Source of the DNA: Strongylocentrotus purpuratus
Taxonomy: Eukaryota; Echinodermata; Echinoidea; Camarodonta; Strongylocentrotidae
Direction of reading: 5' to 3'
NCBI RefSeq assembly: GCF_000002235.5
Contig: NW_022145564.1
Span: 1-64,000 of the forward strand
Length of the DNA: 64,000 bases
Within the stretch, counting starts at the first letter, position 1. Every line of letters begins with the position of its first letter. The notes under the pieces are model-generated. The model was not told where the DNA came from. It did no database searches and saw nothing but the letters and a program-made list of their open reading frames with translations. This document shows positions 46,347-59,070 of the stretch, piece by piece. A program made the translations under genes and the position numbers.

Positions 46347-46715
46347 ATTTCCCCCTTTCCATTTCTCTACCCCTCGCTCTCCCTCCTCTTTTCTCTCTTA
46401 CTCTCTCTCTCTCTCTCACTCCCTTTCTCCGTACTCCCCTCTCTCTTTCTTTCTCCCTCTCTCTACCTCTCCCTCCCCTCCTTTCTCTACCTTTCTTTCT
46501 CTTTCTTTCTCTCTTTCTCTCTCTCTCTCTCTTCCTCCCCTTCACCTTTATCTCTTTCTTTATCTCCCTCTCACTAACTTCCTCACAAATTCAACTCGGT
46601 TAATCTCTACCCCCACCCTACCCCTTTCTAACTCTCTCCCTGTCTCTTTCTCTCTTTTTCTCTGTCTCTCCTTTCCGCCCCTCTCTTTTATTCTCTATCC
46701 ACTCTATTTTACAGT
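46347..46715. repeat. CT-rich polypyrimidine tract (copy B)
   Basis: Counterpart of 8,513-8,870. The 192-bp TA-bearing block of copy A is absent just before it. Confidence 0.85.
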
Positions 46716-46719
46716 AATT

Positions 46720-47740
46720 TATCAATCCTGCTCAAATGGATGTTTAAATATATATTTAGAATGCACATGTTGCTTTGTTGGGCAAGCACAAAACCATATA
46801 TATGTATCCATATGTACTTTGCGTTCCTGAAAAAATGAAACCGAAAATCAAATGATTACCCGACCCAAGTAATGCAAAGTTTTGGGAAATTTTGAAAATT
46901 GGATGGATAGTAATTATTTACAATTTGGATACATTTGGATGCCCCTGTGGATGTATTAAAAGCACTAACAAATTTAGCCCCTAAAACACTTCTGCTTTCG
47001 AGAAATTGAATAACCAAAGATCTACCGGTGTTCCCAGTAAATTTCAAATATTTCAGATAGCGCCTATGGCCATTCGATCAGATCAGTTTTTCCCAATTTG
47101 TATCATTAACAATGATCCGTTTTCACTTTCAGATTATATTTAATTGTACATCTAGCATTGAAGTCACTATCACTATCTAAGCACCACTATCTCTCATCTG
47201 AACAATGTTACCAAGTCCCTTTTCCCGAACAAACATTCTGTCTGATATAATATTGAATGAATAAAGAATGTAACGAACAAAATACATGAGCGGCTATATA
47301 CAGTATTCACTCGTCGTCCAGACTATTGGTTCTAAACAACACAGCCTGCGCATGAGATTCATCCCTACGTTCGAGATGATTGGTCGGTAGCTTATGTTGT
47401 GGGTGTTGTTGCAGCGCCGCCCAACATTGATTCTGAGACGCCAGCCAACATGCACACGGTGAGTGGTGGAAGACTGGTTTGCTGATCAGTATCAGTTTGC
47501 ATTCCTCGGGCTTGGACTTGTGTTCTTTGCATACTTTAGTGATCCTCAAATTTTAGACGAACTGGTTGTTATCAAACACCTCTAGAAGGTAAGACACCTA
47601 ACCTTCTTAATATTATAATGCTATTTGGAAGAATTTCTTTCATGAAATCCTATATATAATATTATTTGTGCAAAGATTTTAAGCGGTATTGGTGTCATAA
47701 CATGATTAACATATATTCGACCTCAAACTATACTCATCAC
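46720..47740. other. Non-coding DNA, nothing recognised (copy B)
   Basis: Counterpart of 8,880-9,900; no supported gene. Confidence 0.4.
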
Positions 47741-47744
47741 TATC

Positions 47745-48888
47745 TATAATAATATTACCTTGCCTCATTTATTGTATTGTATTATTTTCTGGGGCTATTC
47801 ATATAAAACCAACCTCCTCGGGTTGAAATTACTACAAAGAAAGTACTTAGACATATATCAAACTCTCACTTTCGAAGTCCAAATGGACCTTTATTTCGTC
47901 ATCTGCATATTTTGCCTGCTACTGACAGTTTGGGTTACAATTATGTATAGATATAATTTTGGTCTACTGCCATTTTTTTCAAACTACATGCTTACTTTAA
48001 ATTTCTCTTTTCATTTATGACACACGACAAAGTCATCCGTTTCATCAAACACTATGGGCTTAAATTCTTTTCGTGTCAATACATTAAAGTGACTCGGTAA
48101 CATTGTCTCAGATTCTGAAACAAACCCTGGGTTTAGCTCATGCTGCAATGATAATTATAAACCTTTAGACCAGTCAGGAATCCCACGACTTGTACAAGCC
48201 GATCGCCTGTCTGATTATCAAGAAAAATATAATTGGAAATCGAAATCAAATTTAGTTTCCCGAACGGTTTGTATATTAAACACTACAGTCTATCGGGGGA
48301 AATAAGTATGTTAAAAACTGGTAATTCAAACAAAATTGTTTAAAGCACTTCATGATCATTTTGAAACGCAACCTTTGTAGGGCTTTAACATATTACAGAC
48401 ACTGATAACACGTGTCTTTAAATCATGAGATGAACCGGTACTGAATATTCGGGGTAGTACTACGTTTTCTCTGCTGTAAATCTCTTTCGACAAGATTGTA
48501 GTACATACTGGCGGAGTTACCTTTGTTTAATTTTGTTGACGTGGCTGATAGATTCTTACCTTCAACACTCCGTGGTCATGATAAGCATTTATATTTAAGT
48601 CTCTTTCTGTTTTAATTCTTCTTTGTTTTCTACTACTTACTCTTTTTCATCTTCTTTTTTCCTTTTAGCTGTATGTGTGAAAATGTATTTATGTGTTTGT
48701 ATGTTGATGATTAAATATTCGTATTATTAAATATGTATTTTATGCATGTATAATTTGCTCAAGGGGCCCTGTTTACAAGCTCTTGCTTTTTTAGGGCTCC
48801 TAACCTTTATTACTTTGTATAAGATCACGTTTTATAGTTGAATAAATTAAATGGTTGAATAAATGAAATGAAATGAAATGGAAAATGA
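47745..48888 (+). mobile_element. Degraded CR1/Jockey-like LINE 3' part (copy B)
   Basis: Counterpart of 9,905-11,050, with the same PHLLYCIIFWGY stretch and the same gaataaatgaaatga tail. Confidence 0.6.
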
Positions 48889-49982
48889 ATGTATCATTGT
48901 CTTACGGTGAGTTTCTTTTGGCACTAAGATCTTCTGTCATTACTCCGTTATTTAATACATGTTAATCATTGACCGATTTCTAATACACAAATTTCTAGAA
49001 CAATTTATGGAAAAAGCTTGTTCTAATCAGGTTTCCAAATCTGTCAATCACATTTATTTTCTTGATCCAATGCACTCCTTTCACTGAGTCGCACATAAGT
49101 ATTGACTAGGATGCACTTATTCGTCTGCAGAATGACAGATTTTGTGCCACTAATAACAGTCAATTTGTCTTCCCATGAATGCTTGACCTTTTTTTTTGCA
49201 TTCGACCTGGTGGACCATACAACTCTCTCACAAGGGCAGGTCAATCGCTTTTTTTTGGATAATTTCCTTTTTTGGTTGCAGTGAGACCTTAGCAACAGGT
49301 CGTCGAGTAAGGTCCATTTTAAATTAATACAGGATTTTTTAACCAGCAGTACCGTATTTTATGGGATTGTCCCGTATGTCGACCAATTGTCAGCATCCCG
49401 TATCGAACCTCCGCGAGGTGTAGTTCGTCCCGTGTTAGCCTAATGCTGATTGGAAATGGATAATAGTTATATGCCAAACTGTAGACCTACAACACTGCAC
49501 GAACAAGCGGAACAGATTCTTAATTTGTGTTCGCTTGCTTCCCTCACTCGCTATTAATATTTTAGAAAATGGAAACGAATAGGGTATCATTACATAAAGA
49601 CCAATTTTTCTTTATCATGAAATGGTTTCAACCTCAGACTGATCATGATATTTGAAACATAAGCTACCAAAGTTTAGTACGTTGCTTTTGTTAACCAATG
49701 ACTGCTTCCTGAAACGCTTTATAACTTTTAAGCCAGTGTCACCTTTAATGCTGATATCTACTATTAAGTTTGAAACGAAATTAGTGCAGTGCCTCAAATC
49801 TGTTAATAAATAAAAAGGTGGCGACTTTCGAAAATCAGTTCATTTTAAATATTGTGATCATATTTTCCAGTCTCACCTCACCCATAAAACTATGACACCT
49901 TGTAAATTACATCGATTACACCATTTTCAGTTCATGTAGGATCTTTGGGATTGCCTCTGGTGGAGGAAGGACGCCCTCAAGC

Positions 49983-51256
49983 ATGGGGTATATACTAAAG
50001 CTACATGTAATTGCAGCCATCGTTGTAATAGTGAATGGAGTTCAGACAGTCAGTGTATCAGGTAAGACCACCAACCCTATCTCCCCCTACTTACTGCCAG
50101 TTGTAATCTTTGGGCCTGTTTTCGCTTACGTATCATCTTGCTACGTATTCATTTCAAGAGCGGCAATCCTAATGTTTTAATTATGTAACGTTTAGACCTT
50201 ATCCTGTTTTTCTCGAGACACACCTGCATGTCAAGAAGATTCTACTGGAGTGAACTACAGGGGAAACCTATCTCAGACAATCAACGGTCATAATTGTCAA
50301 GCATGGACCTCTCAGGATCCCCACCAACACGTTTATACTCCAGCTGACTTTCCTAACGCGGGACTAGACGACAACTATTGCAGGAGCCCAGATAATGATG
50401 ACACTGCTTGGTGTTACACCACCAATCATGGGATAATATGGGAGTATTGTGATGTAGGTTTCCTCGACCCAAGATGCAAAGGTAGCGTTGTATTGTTAAA
50501 ATGTGAGCAAAGCGCTGCTCAAAATCAATTAATTTTCAATTTAATTCAATTCAGTTCAATTATTCACTCAATATATAAAATACATATACATACATTTGCG
50601 TATGAACGCATGTGATACATATTAAAAGATGGACATATTCAAATCAGGAGTTGGAACCACAAGTAACATAAATTGAGTGGGGATCAGATTAAAGATCTAT
50701 TTAAAGATTTTATGTGCTCGACCCCATTGTGATGTATAAATTGCATTAAATATTTGTGCATGTACAACTCATTATTATATTAGACCATTTTGTTCGGTAA
50801 CCAATATCCTACGTGAAATGAGCTTTCGAGAACAATGCTGGCACCCAATGGCCAGTGTTGCTTCTTCTCTCTATTGGAATGTATTGGTTTTTTTTCATGA
50901 GGATTTCATTTAAACGTTCATTTTTCTATCTATTTGTTCATTCATTAATTCCTACCGTTTATTCTTTAACATCTATTCTATGTACTTATAAATTCGTTTA
51001 AATATGTGTTTATCTATCAATGTATTTATGAATTTATTCATTCTTTAACTCAATTCCATTATAGCATTACATGACGTAAATGACGTCTGTCTTCATATAA
51101 CCACGATGTCATGTCCTTTGATCACCTTGGAGAGCGGTGAGACTGTACAATTGATCCCAAAACCCATGCAATCCGATCTAGACTGGTTAATATCCGACCT
51201 CCCAGCAGACCTCCAGATTCCTGATGATGTCCAGCGTTACTATTGCACCGAACCAG
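49983..51256 (+). CDS. Secreted kringle protein gene, exons 1-3 (copy B)
   Basis: Exons at 49,983-50,061 (signal peptide), 50,218-50,481 (kringle, six Cys) and 51,065-51,256 (Cys-containing module). Splice sites and phase-1 boundaries are the same as in copy A. Exon 1 is identical. Exon 2 has one replacement, Phe to Val after PHQH. Exon 3 has one silent change. All sites needed for folding and splicing are kept, so if this is a true duplicate both copies look functional. Its last exon is at 60,415-60,558. Confidence 0.8.
50527..50787 (-). mobile_element. 3' tail of the spacer LINE family, in intron 2 (copy B)
   Basis: Counterpart of 12,690-12,950; it matches the 3' UTR of the LINE at 26,990-31,690. 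Confidence 0.7.
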
Positions 51257-51650
51257 GTAGTATTTGCATGCAAAATCCCGGAAATGTGTGTAATTCTGAA
51301 AATGAAAAAGTCTCGTTAATATATGAAGGTCCATAATTCCGATAATCAATATATTGTTCTACGTCATTTTCGGAATTAAGAATCCAATTTAATTTTCGGA
51401 AATATGAGCCTTGGGAATTATAAGCCTTTGGAATTACAAACCTTCGGAAAATGACATGAAGCCGAAAAATTACGCTACAGCCAAAAAAAATGCATTTGTT
51501 TCAATTCATATTTATATGGCACTGAAAAAGAACCATGTTATTATGACATTGATCACAACTTGTTGATTACACTATTACCGTGACCAGGCATTATATAATT
51601 ATACAAATGTCATTCATTCAATATAATTACAATTTTATGTTCAATAATAG

Positions 51651-51937
51651 GCGGTGTCGTGATAATTATAGTGGTTAATTCAATTAACTCTCAAACCAAC
51701 CGTAGAGGGTTCGAGACCCAGCCTGGCACTCAATTTTCCTTTGGCAAAGCGTACTTCCCTCTCCATCCAGATGTAACATTTTGGGTAGTCTTTTGCAACG
51801 AAGAATAGTATTATTGCTAAAGAGGCTCCTGGATTAACAATAAATAGTTCCGATATCACCAAACAGTTAAATTTCTTGCCTTCCGGTTTCGTTTTTTCGT
51901 GCCATACCATTTTTGTAAAGCTTCCCCCGTTCAACTT
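51651..51937 (+). mobile_element. tRNA-derived SINE, degenerate (copy B)
   Basis: Counterpart of 13,814-14,100, with the A-box-like tagtggttaattc and the B box gggttcgagaccc. Confidence 0.55.
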
Positions 51938-52200
51938 GCCTTTTGCAAACGTTTGACAATTCTTTTTTCACAAAATGTTTGATGCAAACTAGTGGCATTT
52001 CAACTTAAACTTTCAGATGAACATGTGAGAAAAGAAAGAAAGAAAAGTGTGATTTTAATTATCAAGTAACAGTTGACTTCATAATCTATAGACGTGATAA
52101 ACCAAGCAGTTTGTACTATGAAATTGTTTTCTTATAGAAAACTGAATAAAACATTGTTTGGAACTTACTTTGAATATTTCATTGAAGGGGCATTCTGACT

Positions 52201-52229
52201 GTATAGGTGTCAGAATCTGACACCTATAC
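52201..52229. repeat. 29-nt palindrome (copy B)
   Basis: Identical to 14,364-14,392: two 14-base arms around one A. Confidence 0.85.
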
Positions 52230-53453
52230 GCTAGGTGTGTACAGGCAGAGTAGAACATTGAGTAAGCCTGCCTTAAACCCCGCCACATCCCCTCTACAAT
52301 GTCAATGTTAAAGAAAAACATCCAGTACAGGATGAAATACCACATCTAACATTGTATCGAATTTGATTAGATATACACAGGCCGCCTTTGATGTATCGTA
52401 CGGAAAACCGGGTAGAAATTAAAAATAAGTATTAAAGGGAAACAATAAATAATAAATCATGATTCGGACGAACATAGAAAGTCGACTGTAATTCAAATAT
52501 TATCAGCAAGAGGGTTGAGGAAAAAAACTTCGCTGTATGCAAAGCGATTGATCGGGCTGGCTGAATTTCATTCCCATTTGTATTGGAGCATTATGTTGCG
52601 TAATACAAAACCGCCCATATATGACGAATGTACACGTAAAGGGCGGTGAATCCATTTAACTGTGATATATGATGTATAAATGTAATTTACTAAAGTGTAT
52701 TATGCTACCTACACGTCCCTGCGGCGCTAGTCGTTCTACAAAGGGGGCTTGAGGGCTCAATGCTGATGTGGAATTAATAAATGTTAAAGATACTATGTCC
52801 CTTGTGCAGCCAACATCAAATTGTGTAGAACTTTGCAGGAATTATGAATATGTCATGTATGTCTGTGAAATTTAAACACTAGCAGTGTCCTAATATTCAA
52901 ATTATGCAAGGAAACCCGTTTACTTGCTAGACTTCACTGTCAGACACTAGTGAGTGACTGACTGGTTTTTTGTTTCATCTGTGGTAATAACATACATAAA
53001 ATGAGCTATAAAGGGTACACGAGCATTTTTCTACATCAATAACCCACTTCTTGTAATGGCCAACATTAAACTGATTGAATCTTTGCGCAGCATAAAACGT
53101 ACGACCATTCGGTTCAATGGTCTGAAAAATCAGACTATAACTTACTGGCTCTATAGCTCTTAAGTCGATTCGACAACTAAAAGTCGTTATTTTCCCACTT
53201 TATATATATGGGGGGGGGGAGTTCTAAATGAGTATTGTCTTTTAAATTCCGTTGAAATTTAACCTTTTCATTTGTTTACCTGCAAATGGGACATAGTACC
53301 ATTAACCACCATTTCATATCATACCGTAATCAGCAAGGAAGGATCACGTATGAGTCAGCAGGTAGCATAATTAGAAATTCTTTTAAAGGCACATGCCATT
53401 TTATTTCAGGAAATGAAGTGAGGCACTTGAACAAATGCCATTTTGCCATACAC

Positions 53454-53948
53454 ATAACAAATTATGCCTGCTCGGGCCCAGTGTGATTTCTCGTTTATTA
53501 TTATGTGGAAGAGGTGTTTTTTTCAATGATAAATAATTCCATATCTATTCCTTTTCTCAAAAAAATCAAAATGAACGAAATGTAGCAGAAATTCACTCAT
53601 TTTGGACAGTTGGGTCTTTAATCGGTAATGAGTGATCATGGTGTTGGTGTCATATACAAGAAGAGGAAATGAGCTTCCAGTTAAGTACAAGCTACTGAAA
53701 TAATTTGGAAATCTTAAGTAATTTACGACAAACTTGTGTTTCCATTTTTGAGAGACCCTGATTCAGCAGATGCAGAATCTACATTAATCTGTTTAATTTA
53801 GCTTGTAATTGATTACCATTATCTTTCATGTCTGTACCTTTCCTATCGCACTTTGTATAAATGTATCATGTATGTATTTCATCTTTTGCACAAGCTGCGC
53901 CTTGAGCATTTGACTGTCAAGTGGATTTGGCGCCTTATAAATCATATG

Positions 53949-53979
<31 letters not shown>

Positions 53980-54185
53980 ACACTATCGTGATAATAGTTG
54001 TGGATCTTTCTAAAGAAAATCATATAAACGAGCAGGGGACCGACTGCTCTAAGTACCCTCCGAGGGACTTTGTAATGAGGATTAAAGCTTTACCATAGGG
54101 CTAGAGGACATTGACTTCGTTTTGAACCCGCAACCTCCCCCTTACGAGTCTATTGCTCTACCACTGAGCCATCACGCCTTCTCAA
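53454..54185. mobile_element. 732-bp SINE-bearing block, copy B only
   Basis: Copy A joins catacac to ttgtgatcc (15,580). The right part, read on the minus strand from 54,178, is a tRNA-derived SINE head: gatggctcagtggtagagc (A box) and gcgggttcaaaac (B box). The middle, read on the plus strand, is a SINE-like 3' end (gcgccttgagca, then ggcgccttataaat) running into (ATT)n at 53,949-53,975. Two SINE parts thus lie tail to tail. The left 350 bases are unclassified. Confidence 0.7.
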
Positions 54186-55039
54186 TTGTGATCCTTACTG
54201 CGATTCCCCGTTATATCAATCATGTAGTGTTATTATGTAGTATAATAATGGACAGTGAAAAAGCTAAGTTTAATTTAGGCGTCAGATATAATACGAGCTA
54301 GTTTTAAATATATATATAATTATATCTTCCTAATCTACGATCCCAACAATTTTAACGTAAAAACGTGGCTTCTATAATGTCTACATAGAAGAAATGTTGA
54401 CGTCTAAAACCAATCCATGCAGAACCAGAACGAAATGATTAAATTAACATTATACTATTATGGCAACGTTGACGGTCGTTTAGCATAATAGATAAAATGT
54501 ATAGACTAATTAGGCGACACGGACCGCAGTATCAAATGAATTGCCCCTCTCACATGTTAAAAGTGTTAATTTAGTTAATTAAACAGGATAATATCTCATG
54601 GCTGCTGTTGAATAAACGGGAACGGAAGCGTTATGATGTGTGGCACAGGGCATGCATATCCATCATAAACATAATTAGGCATCCAGTGGTGTAGCATGGA
54701 TCGAGATATAGAAGGGGCACTAAGGGGAGGGGGGGGGGATAAACTCACCCGGTGGATGAAGAGCAATTTGAGGTCTTTAATCATAATGATGGGCGTCTGG
54801 TTGGTTGATATATCTACTCTTTACTCGTTTCCTCTCTCCTTTCTCTTGTTGTCTTTCTCCCCCTTCTTTGTAACCCTTCTTATTTTTATTCTGCCCTTTT
54901 ACTAAGGGGCAACGTGCCCCCTGTGTCACCCTGTAGGTACTACACTCAGGCTCTGTTCTAGATGAAAACCAGTTTTGGGGGGAAGGGGGTGGGTGGTTGT
55001 AATTTCCTTTTCCCTCATGGTGACCATGAGGTAGGAAGG

Positions 55040-55119
55040 GAGTGGAGATGGTGCTCATTGTGCGTGAATGAATCCGATGACCGGGGTAATAATATTTGTA
55101 AAATGCTTAGAGACGAAAT
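55040..55119 (+). mobile_element. SINE 3'-tail fragment (copy B)
   Basis: Counterpart of 16,430-16,512. Confidence 0.45.
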
Positions 55120-55121
55120 AC

Positions 55122-57512
55122 CCTTTGATTCTCTGACTTTCTCCATGATGTCTTTAACCTTTTGTTTTCTGGCGTATGACTTTGTGGTTGATTTTGTCTC
55201 GCAGAGATAAATGCTACATCTTTCTCTCCATAGCTCGTTGAGTAGTCACAAGCTTCTGTTCTAGATCCTTTGTCAATGACCATGTTTCTGATCCATATGT
55301 GATAGTTGTTAGAATGCATTGGTTGAACATTCTTATTCTTAGTGACATGGGTATGTTTTTATCAGTCAACATGTCTTTGTATCTTCCAAAGTTCATCCAT
55401 CCTGCTTTTACTCTCATTATAACTTCTTATTTTGTGGTGTCCTCCATTTTCAAAGTTTGTCACAGATACTTGTAACTGCTCACTCTCTCTAACGTTCGAC
55501 CTTCTATTTAGATGTTTTCATCTGTGTCATAGTTAGTCATATATTTAGTTTTCTCTTTGTGCATAGTTAGGCCAAAACGTTAGCTCTCCCTGTTGAGACC
55601 TGTCAGCTGGTCTTCCAAGTCTTTGGTTGATGTTGAGATCAAGGCCACATCATCAGCGAATCTTAGATCATTAAGTATTTCCCTATCAATATTTATTCCT
55701 CCATTTAAATGCGACTTTTTAAATACTTCCTCTATAGTAGCTGTGAATATATTTGGAGATAATGTGTCTCCCTGTCAGACTCCCCTCTCGATCTTGACCT
55801 CCCTTGATACATCATTATCAATGTGAATTCTGGCTACTGCGTTGGTGTAAATATCTTCCAGGATGCGCACATACCCTTCTTCAATGTTAATCTTTCGTAG
55901 GGCATCAAACATGTCTGTGTGTTCGATGGAATCAAACGCCTTCTGGTAGTCTACGAATCCGAGGCATAGTTGAAGTTGGTACTCGTTTGCCTTCTCAATG
56001 AGTTGATTTATAGCTTGTAGGTGGTCTGTTGTTGAGAATCCAGCTCTAAACCCTGCTTGTTCTCTGGGTTGATTTGTGTCCAATATATATTTGATTCTAT
56101 TTTGGATTACTTTGGTGAAGATCCTGTACAGATGAGATAGAAGGCTGATAGGGCGATAGTTTTTTACATCAGCTTTGTCACTTTTCTTGTATAAAATAAT
56201 TATTTTTGCCTCTTTCTAAGTGGTTGGAATCTGTTGCTTTTCCAATATCTGGTTGAATAGTTTCATTAATTGTGTGATTGTCTCCTCCCCTCCATGTTTG
56301 ATAATATCACTTGTTATTTCTTTATTTCCCGGTGCCTTGTTGTCCTTCATACTGTTTACAGCTTCCTCAACTTCTCTCTGTAGTATTGGTGGTATGTCTG
56401 ATTTTCTGGATGAGGTATCTATATGATCTTTCGGTTGTTTTTTCGTTGAACCATAAAGCTCCTGGTAGAAATCGGCGCATATTTCTAGTATCTCCGATCT
56501 CTCAGAAGTTATATTTCCATCTTTTTGCTTCAATTTGCTCATTCTAGACTTTTTGCTTGCCATCTTTTGTATTGTTTTTGGTCCCCTTCCGCTTTCTAGT
56601 GTTTCTAAAATGAGTTTAGAAGTTTTTCGTCTGTTCCTTTGGCGTCGTTTCTTTTTCACCAATTTGACTATTTCTACATACTCCACTTTTTCTGTTGTTG
56701 TCTTGGATTCTTTCAGTCGTATTTCCTTTCTTCTTTGATCTAGTTCCTCTATTTCTTTGTCTTCTTCCGATCTTACTATCTTTCTTTTCTCAGTTGGGGC
56801 TACAGATTTGGCTTCTTCTAGCATTGCTGATGTCACCATATCGCATCGCTCATCAATATCCATATCCACCAACTCTAACCCATCAAATCGGTTGTGAAGC
56901 TTTAGATGGAATTCTTCTTTCTTTTCCTTCAGCTTCATGATGTTAATTCGTGTCTTCCTATTATTTTTAATGAATCTAAGCCTGGCTAGTTTCTTGTTGA
57001 TGCTGATATTGACTCTGACCATTCTATGATCACTTGCAATATCTACATTGGTGATGACTTCACAGTTCTTGACTATCCCTCGCTGGTTACTTAGTATAAA
57101 CATTTATCTGGTTTTTAGTAACTCCATTTGGACTCTCCCAGGTCCAGTAACGACTCGTGTGTTTCTTAAAGTATGTATTGGTCACTTTAAGTTTATGTTC
57201 CATTGCAAATTCTATCATCCTTTCACCTCTCCTGTTTCTTTCTCCGTAGCTGAATGATCCCATGGTATTTTCTTCCTCTTTTTCACGTTGTCCGATTTTC
57301 GCGTTGAAGTCACCCATAAGTACTGTGTAGGTACCCGAATTGTCTGTAATGGCCTTATTGATATCTTCATAGAATTCCTCCACTGTTATATCATCATAAT
57401 CACTTGTGGGTGCATAGACTTGTATGATGCACATTTCATCCTTTCCCGTCAATTGTATTTTCAAGGCTGCTACCCTGTTTGAATAGCTTTTAACTCCTTT
57501 CACAATACTCTA
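55122..57512 (-). pseudogene. RTE-clade LINE fragment: endonuclease-reverse transcriptase (copy B)
   Basis: Counterpart of 16,515-18,900, with the same truncated ends and the same frameshift near 57,095. Copy B has CAG where copy A has a stop (MKLFNQILEKQ), but it has its own stop a few codons on, at the Trp of PTTWKEAK (near 56,217). A second private stop lies in the GVRQGD block (near 55,775). The C-terminal stretch FNQCILTTITYGSETWSL is open at 55,214-55,417. Confidence 0.85.
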
Positions 57513-57899
57513 TGTTAATGTATATATATATATATATGTATATGAGTGCAAGAATTCTCAACTCTGACATGACAACCAGTGTTCCAGAAAATGTAGGCAT
57601 GAAGAAATTGCATAATCATTTCTAAGTTTATTCCGAATTATTTATCGTACTAATTGTTGCTATGTTCATGCTGCTTGATTATGGTTGAGTGATATTAAGT
57701 TTGTGTGCCATGTATTTTTGTTCATACAATATATTTGTTTCTGTATGTGTTTTCACTTCAAAACCTAAAGAAGGCCTCACAAGCCGAAAGCTCGCAATAA
57801 ACTTGAAAAGTACAGCTACGTTCCTAGACCATTTTTTGCACGTCTATATTGCACGTCTTTATCCTGTCTTGCAACTATTTCATGTCTTGATCCACCGTT

Positions 57900-58395
57900 A
57901 AGTTTGGGTCTTTGGAATGCTAGAACCATGAATAACAAAGTTGTATGTATCTGTGATCTAATCCTCGAAAAGAACCTTGATTTACTTGTCATTACTGAGT
58001 CCTAGTTAAAGGGTGATTCACAAGACAACCACACCATTGCGAACATTAACTACACATTACCCAACTTTGTGATTGTCCACAAGGCACGTCGCACTGGATC
58101 TGGTGGGGGAATCTGTATCATCCATCGTTCTGCTCTTAATGTGTCTCTTTGAACAACGATTTCCCCACTTTTAACTGGTTTGAACATGTGGATTTGACTG
58201 TCCACGCGTTTGTGACTTCCCATTTAGATTATTGTATAACCGATTATACTTTGGCTTACCAGATTCCACCATTTCTCCACTCCAACGTATTCAGAACATG
58301 GCAGCCCGTCTCATTACCAAAACCAGAAAATATGAACACATAACTTCTATTCTTAGATCTCTTCATTAGCTTCCTATTTGAACTCGCATTAAAAT
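57900..58395 (+). pseudogene. Internally deleted CR1-like LINE fragment (copy B)
   Basis: Counterpart of 19,307-19,815. The G-run between the endonuclease and the C-terminal remnant is only five long here. Confidence 0.65.
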
Positions 58396-59070
58396 ACGTA
58401 GAATGGCAAATAATGTAATAAACAACCATATTTACTTTATTGTTACCCCATTATCACTTGATCTATTACTTTTTGCGTGTAATCCCTATGGGAGATGACT
58501 TTTTCTCAAATTTGGATTCTACATTCCTTTCTTTTGCGAGCAATATCGCCGTTTTTTCCTCTTGGTTTTTGTTGATTTTTTAGTATGTTGTAGCTAAGAC
58601 TATTGCTATCTAAATATCCCTCACTTTTTTCAATCAGATGTCAGGATCACGCTCATGATCATCATGATCATCATCATGATTATCATTATCGTCATCATGA
58701 CAATCATGATCATGATCAAGTAGTTCATTTCTCAATACTTTGTGTCATATTCATTAGGCCTACTTATTTTGATATTTTTTTGCATTAAATTTGATCATGA
58801 ACATCATGCATCATCATGATAATTTCTCAATATTTCGTTCATCAGTTCAGCTCATCAGTTTAGTTCAGTTCATCAGTTTATTCGTTTAGCTCATCAATTC
58901 AGTTCATTTCACATCTATCAGTTCATCAGTACTTCATTCATCAATCCATATCTTAATACATCATTTTACATTAACATCAGTTTATTGGGTAATTGAATTG
59001 AAGATGAGCATGATCATAAGAATTGAAGACAGACCACCTAATTCGTCCCCATGACGAATTAAATTTCTAG
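58396..59070 (+). mobile_element. Helitron-like element 1 (copy B)
   Basis: Same 3' hairpin, with CTAG at 59,067-59,070. It lacks the LINE insertion and the 125-bp tandem duplication of copy A, so it shows the older state of the element. Confidence 0.65.
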
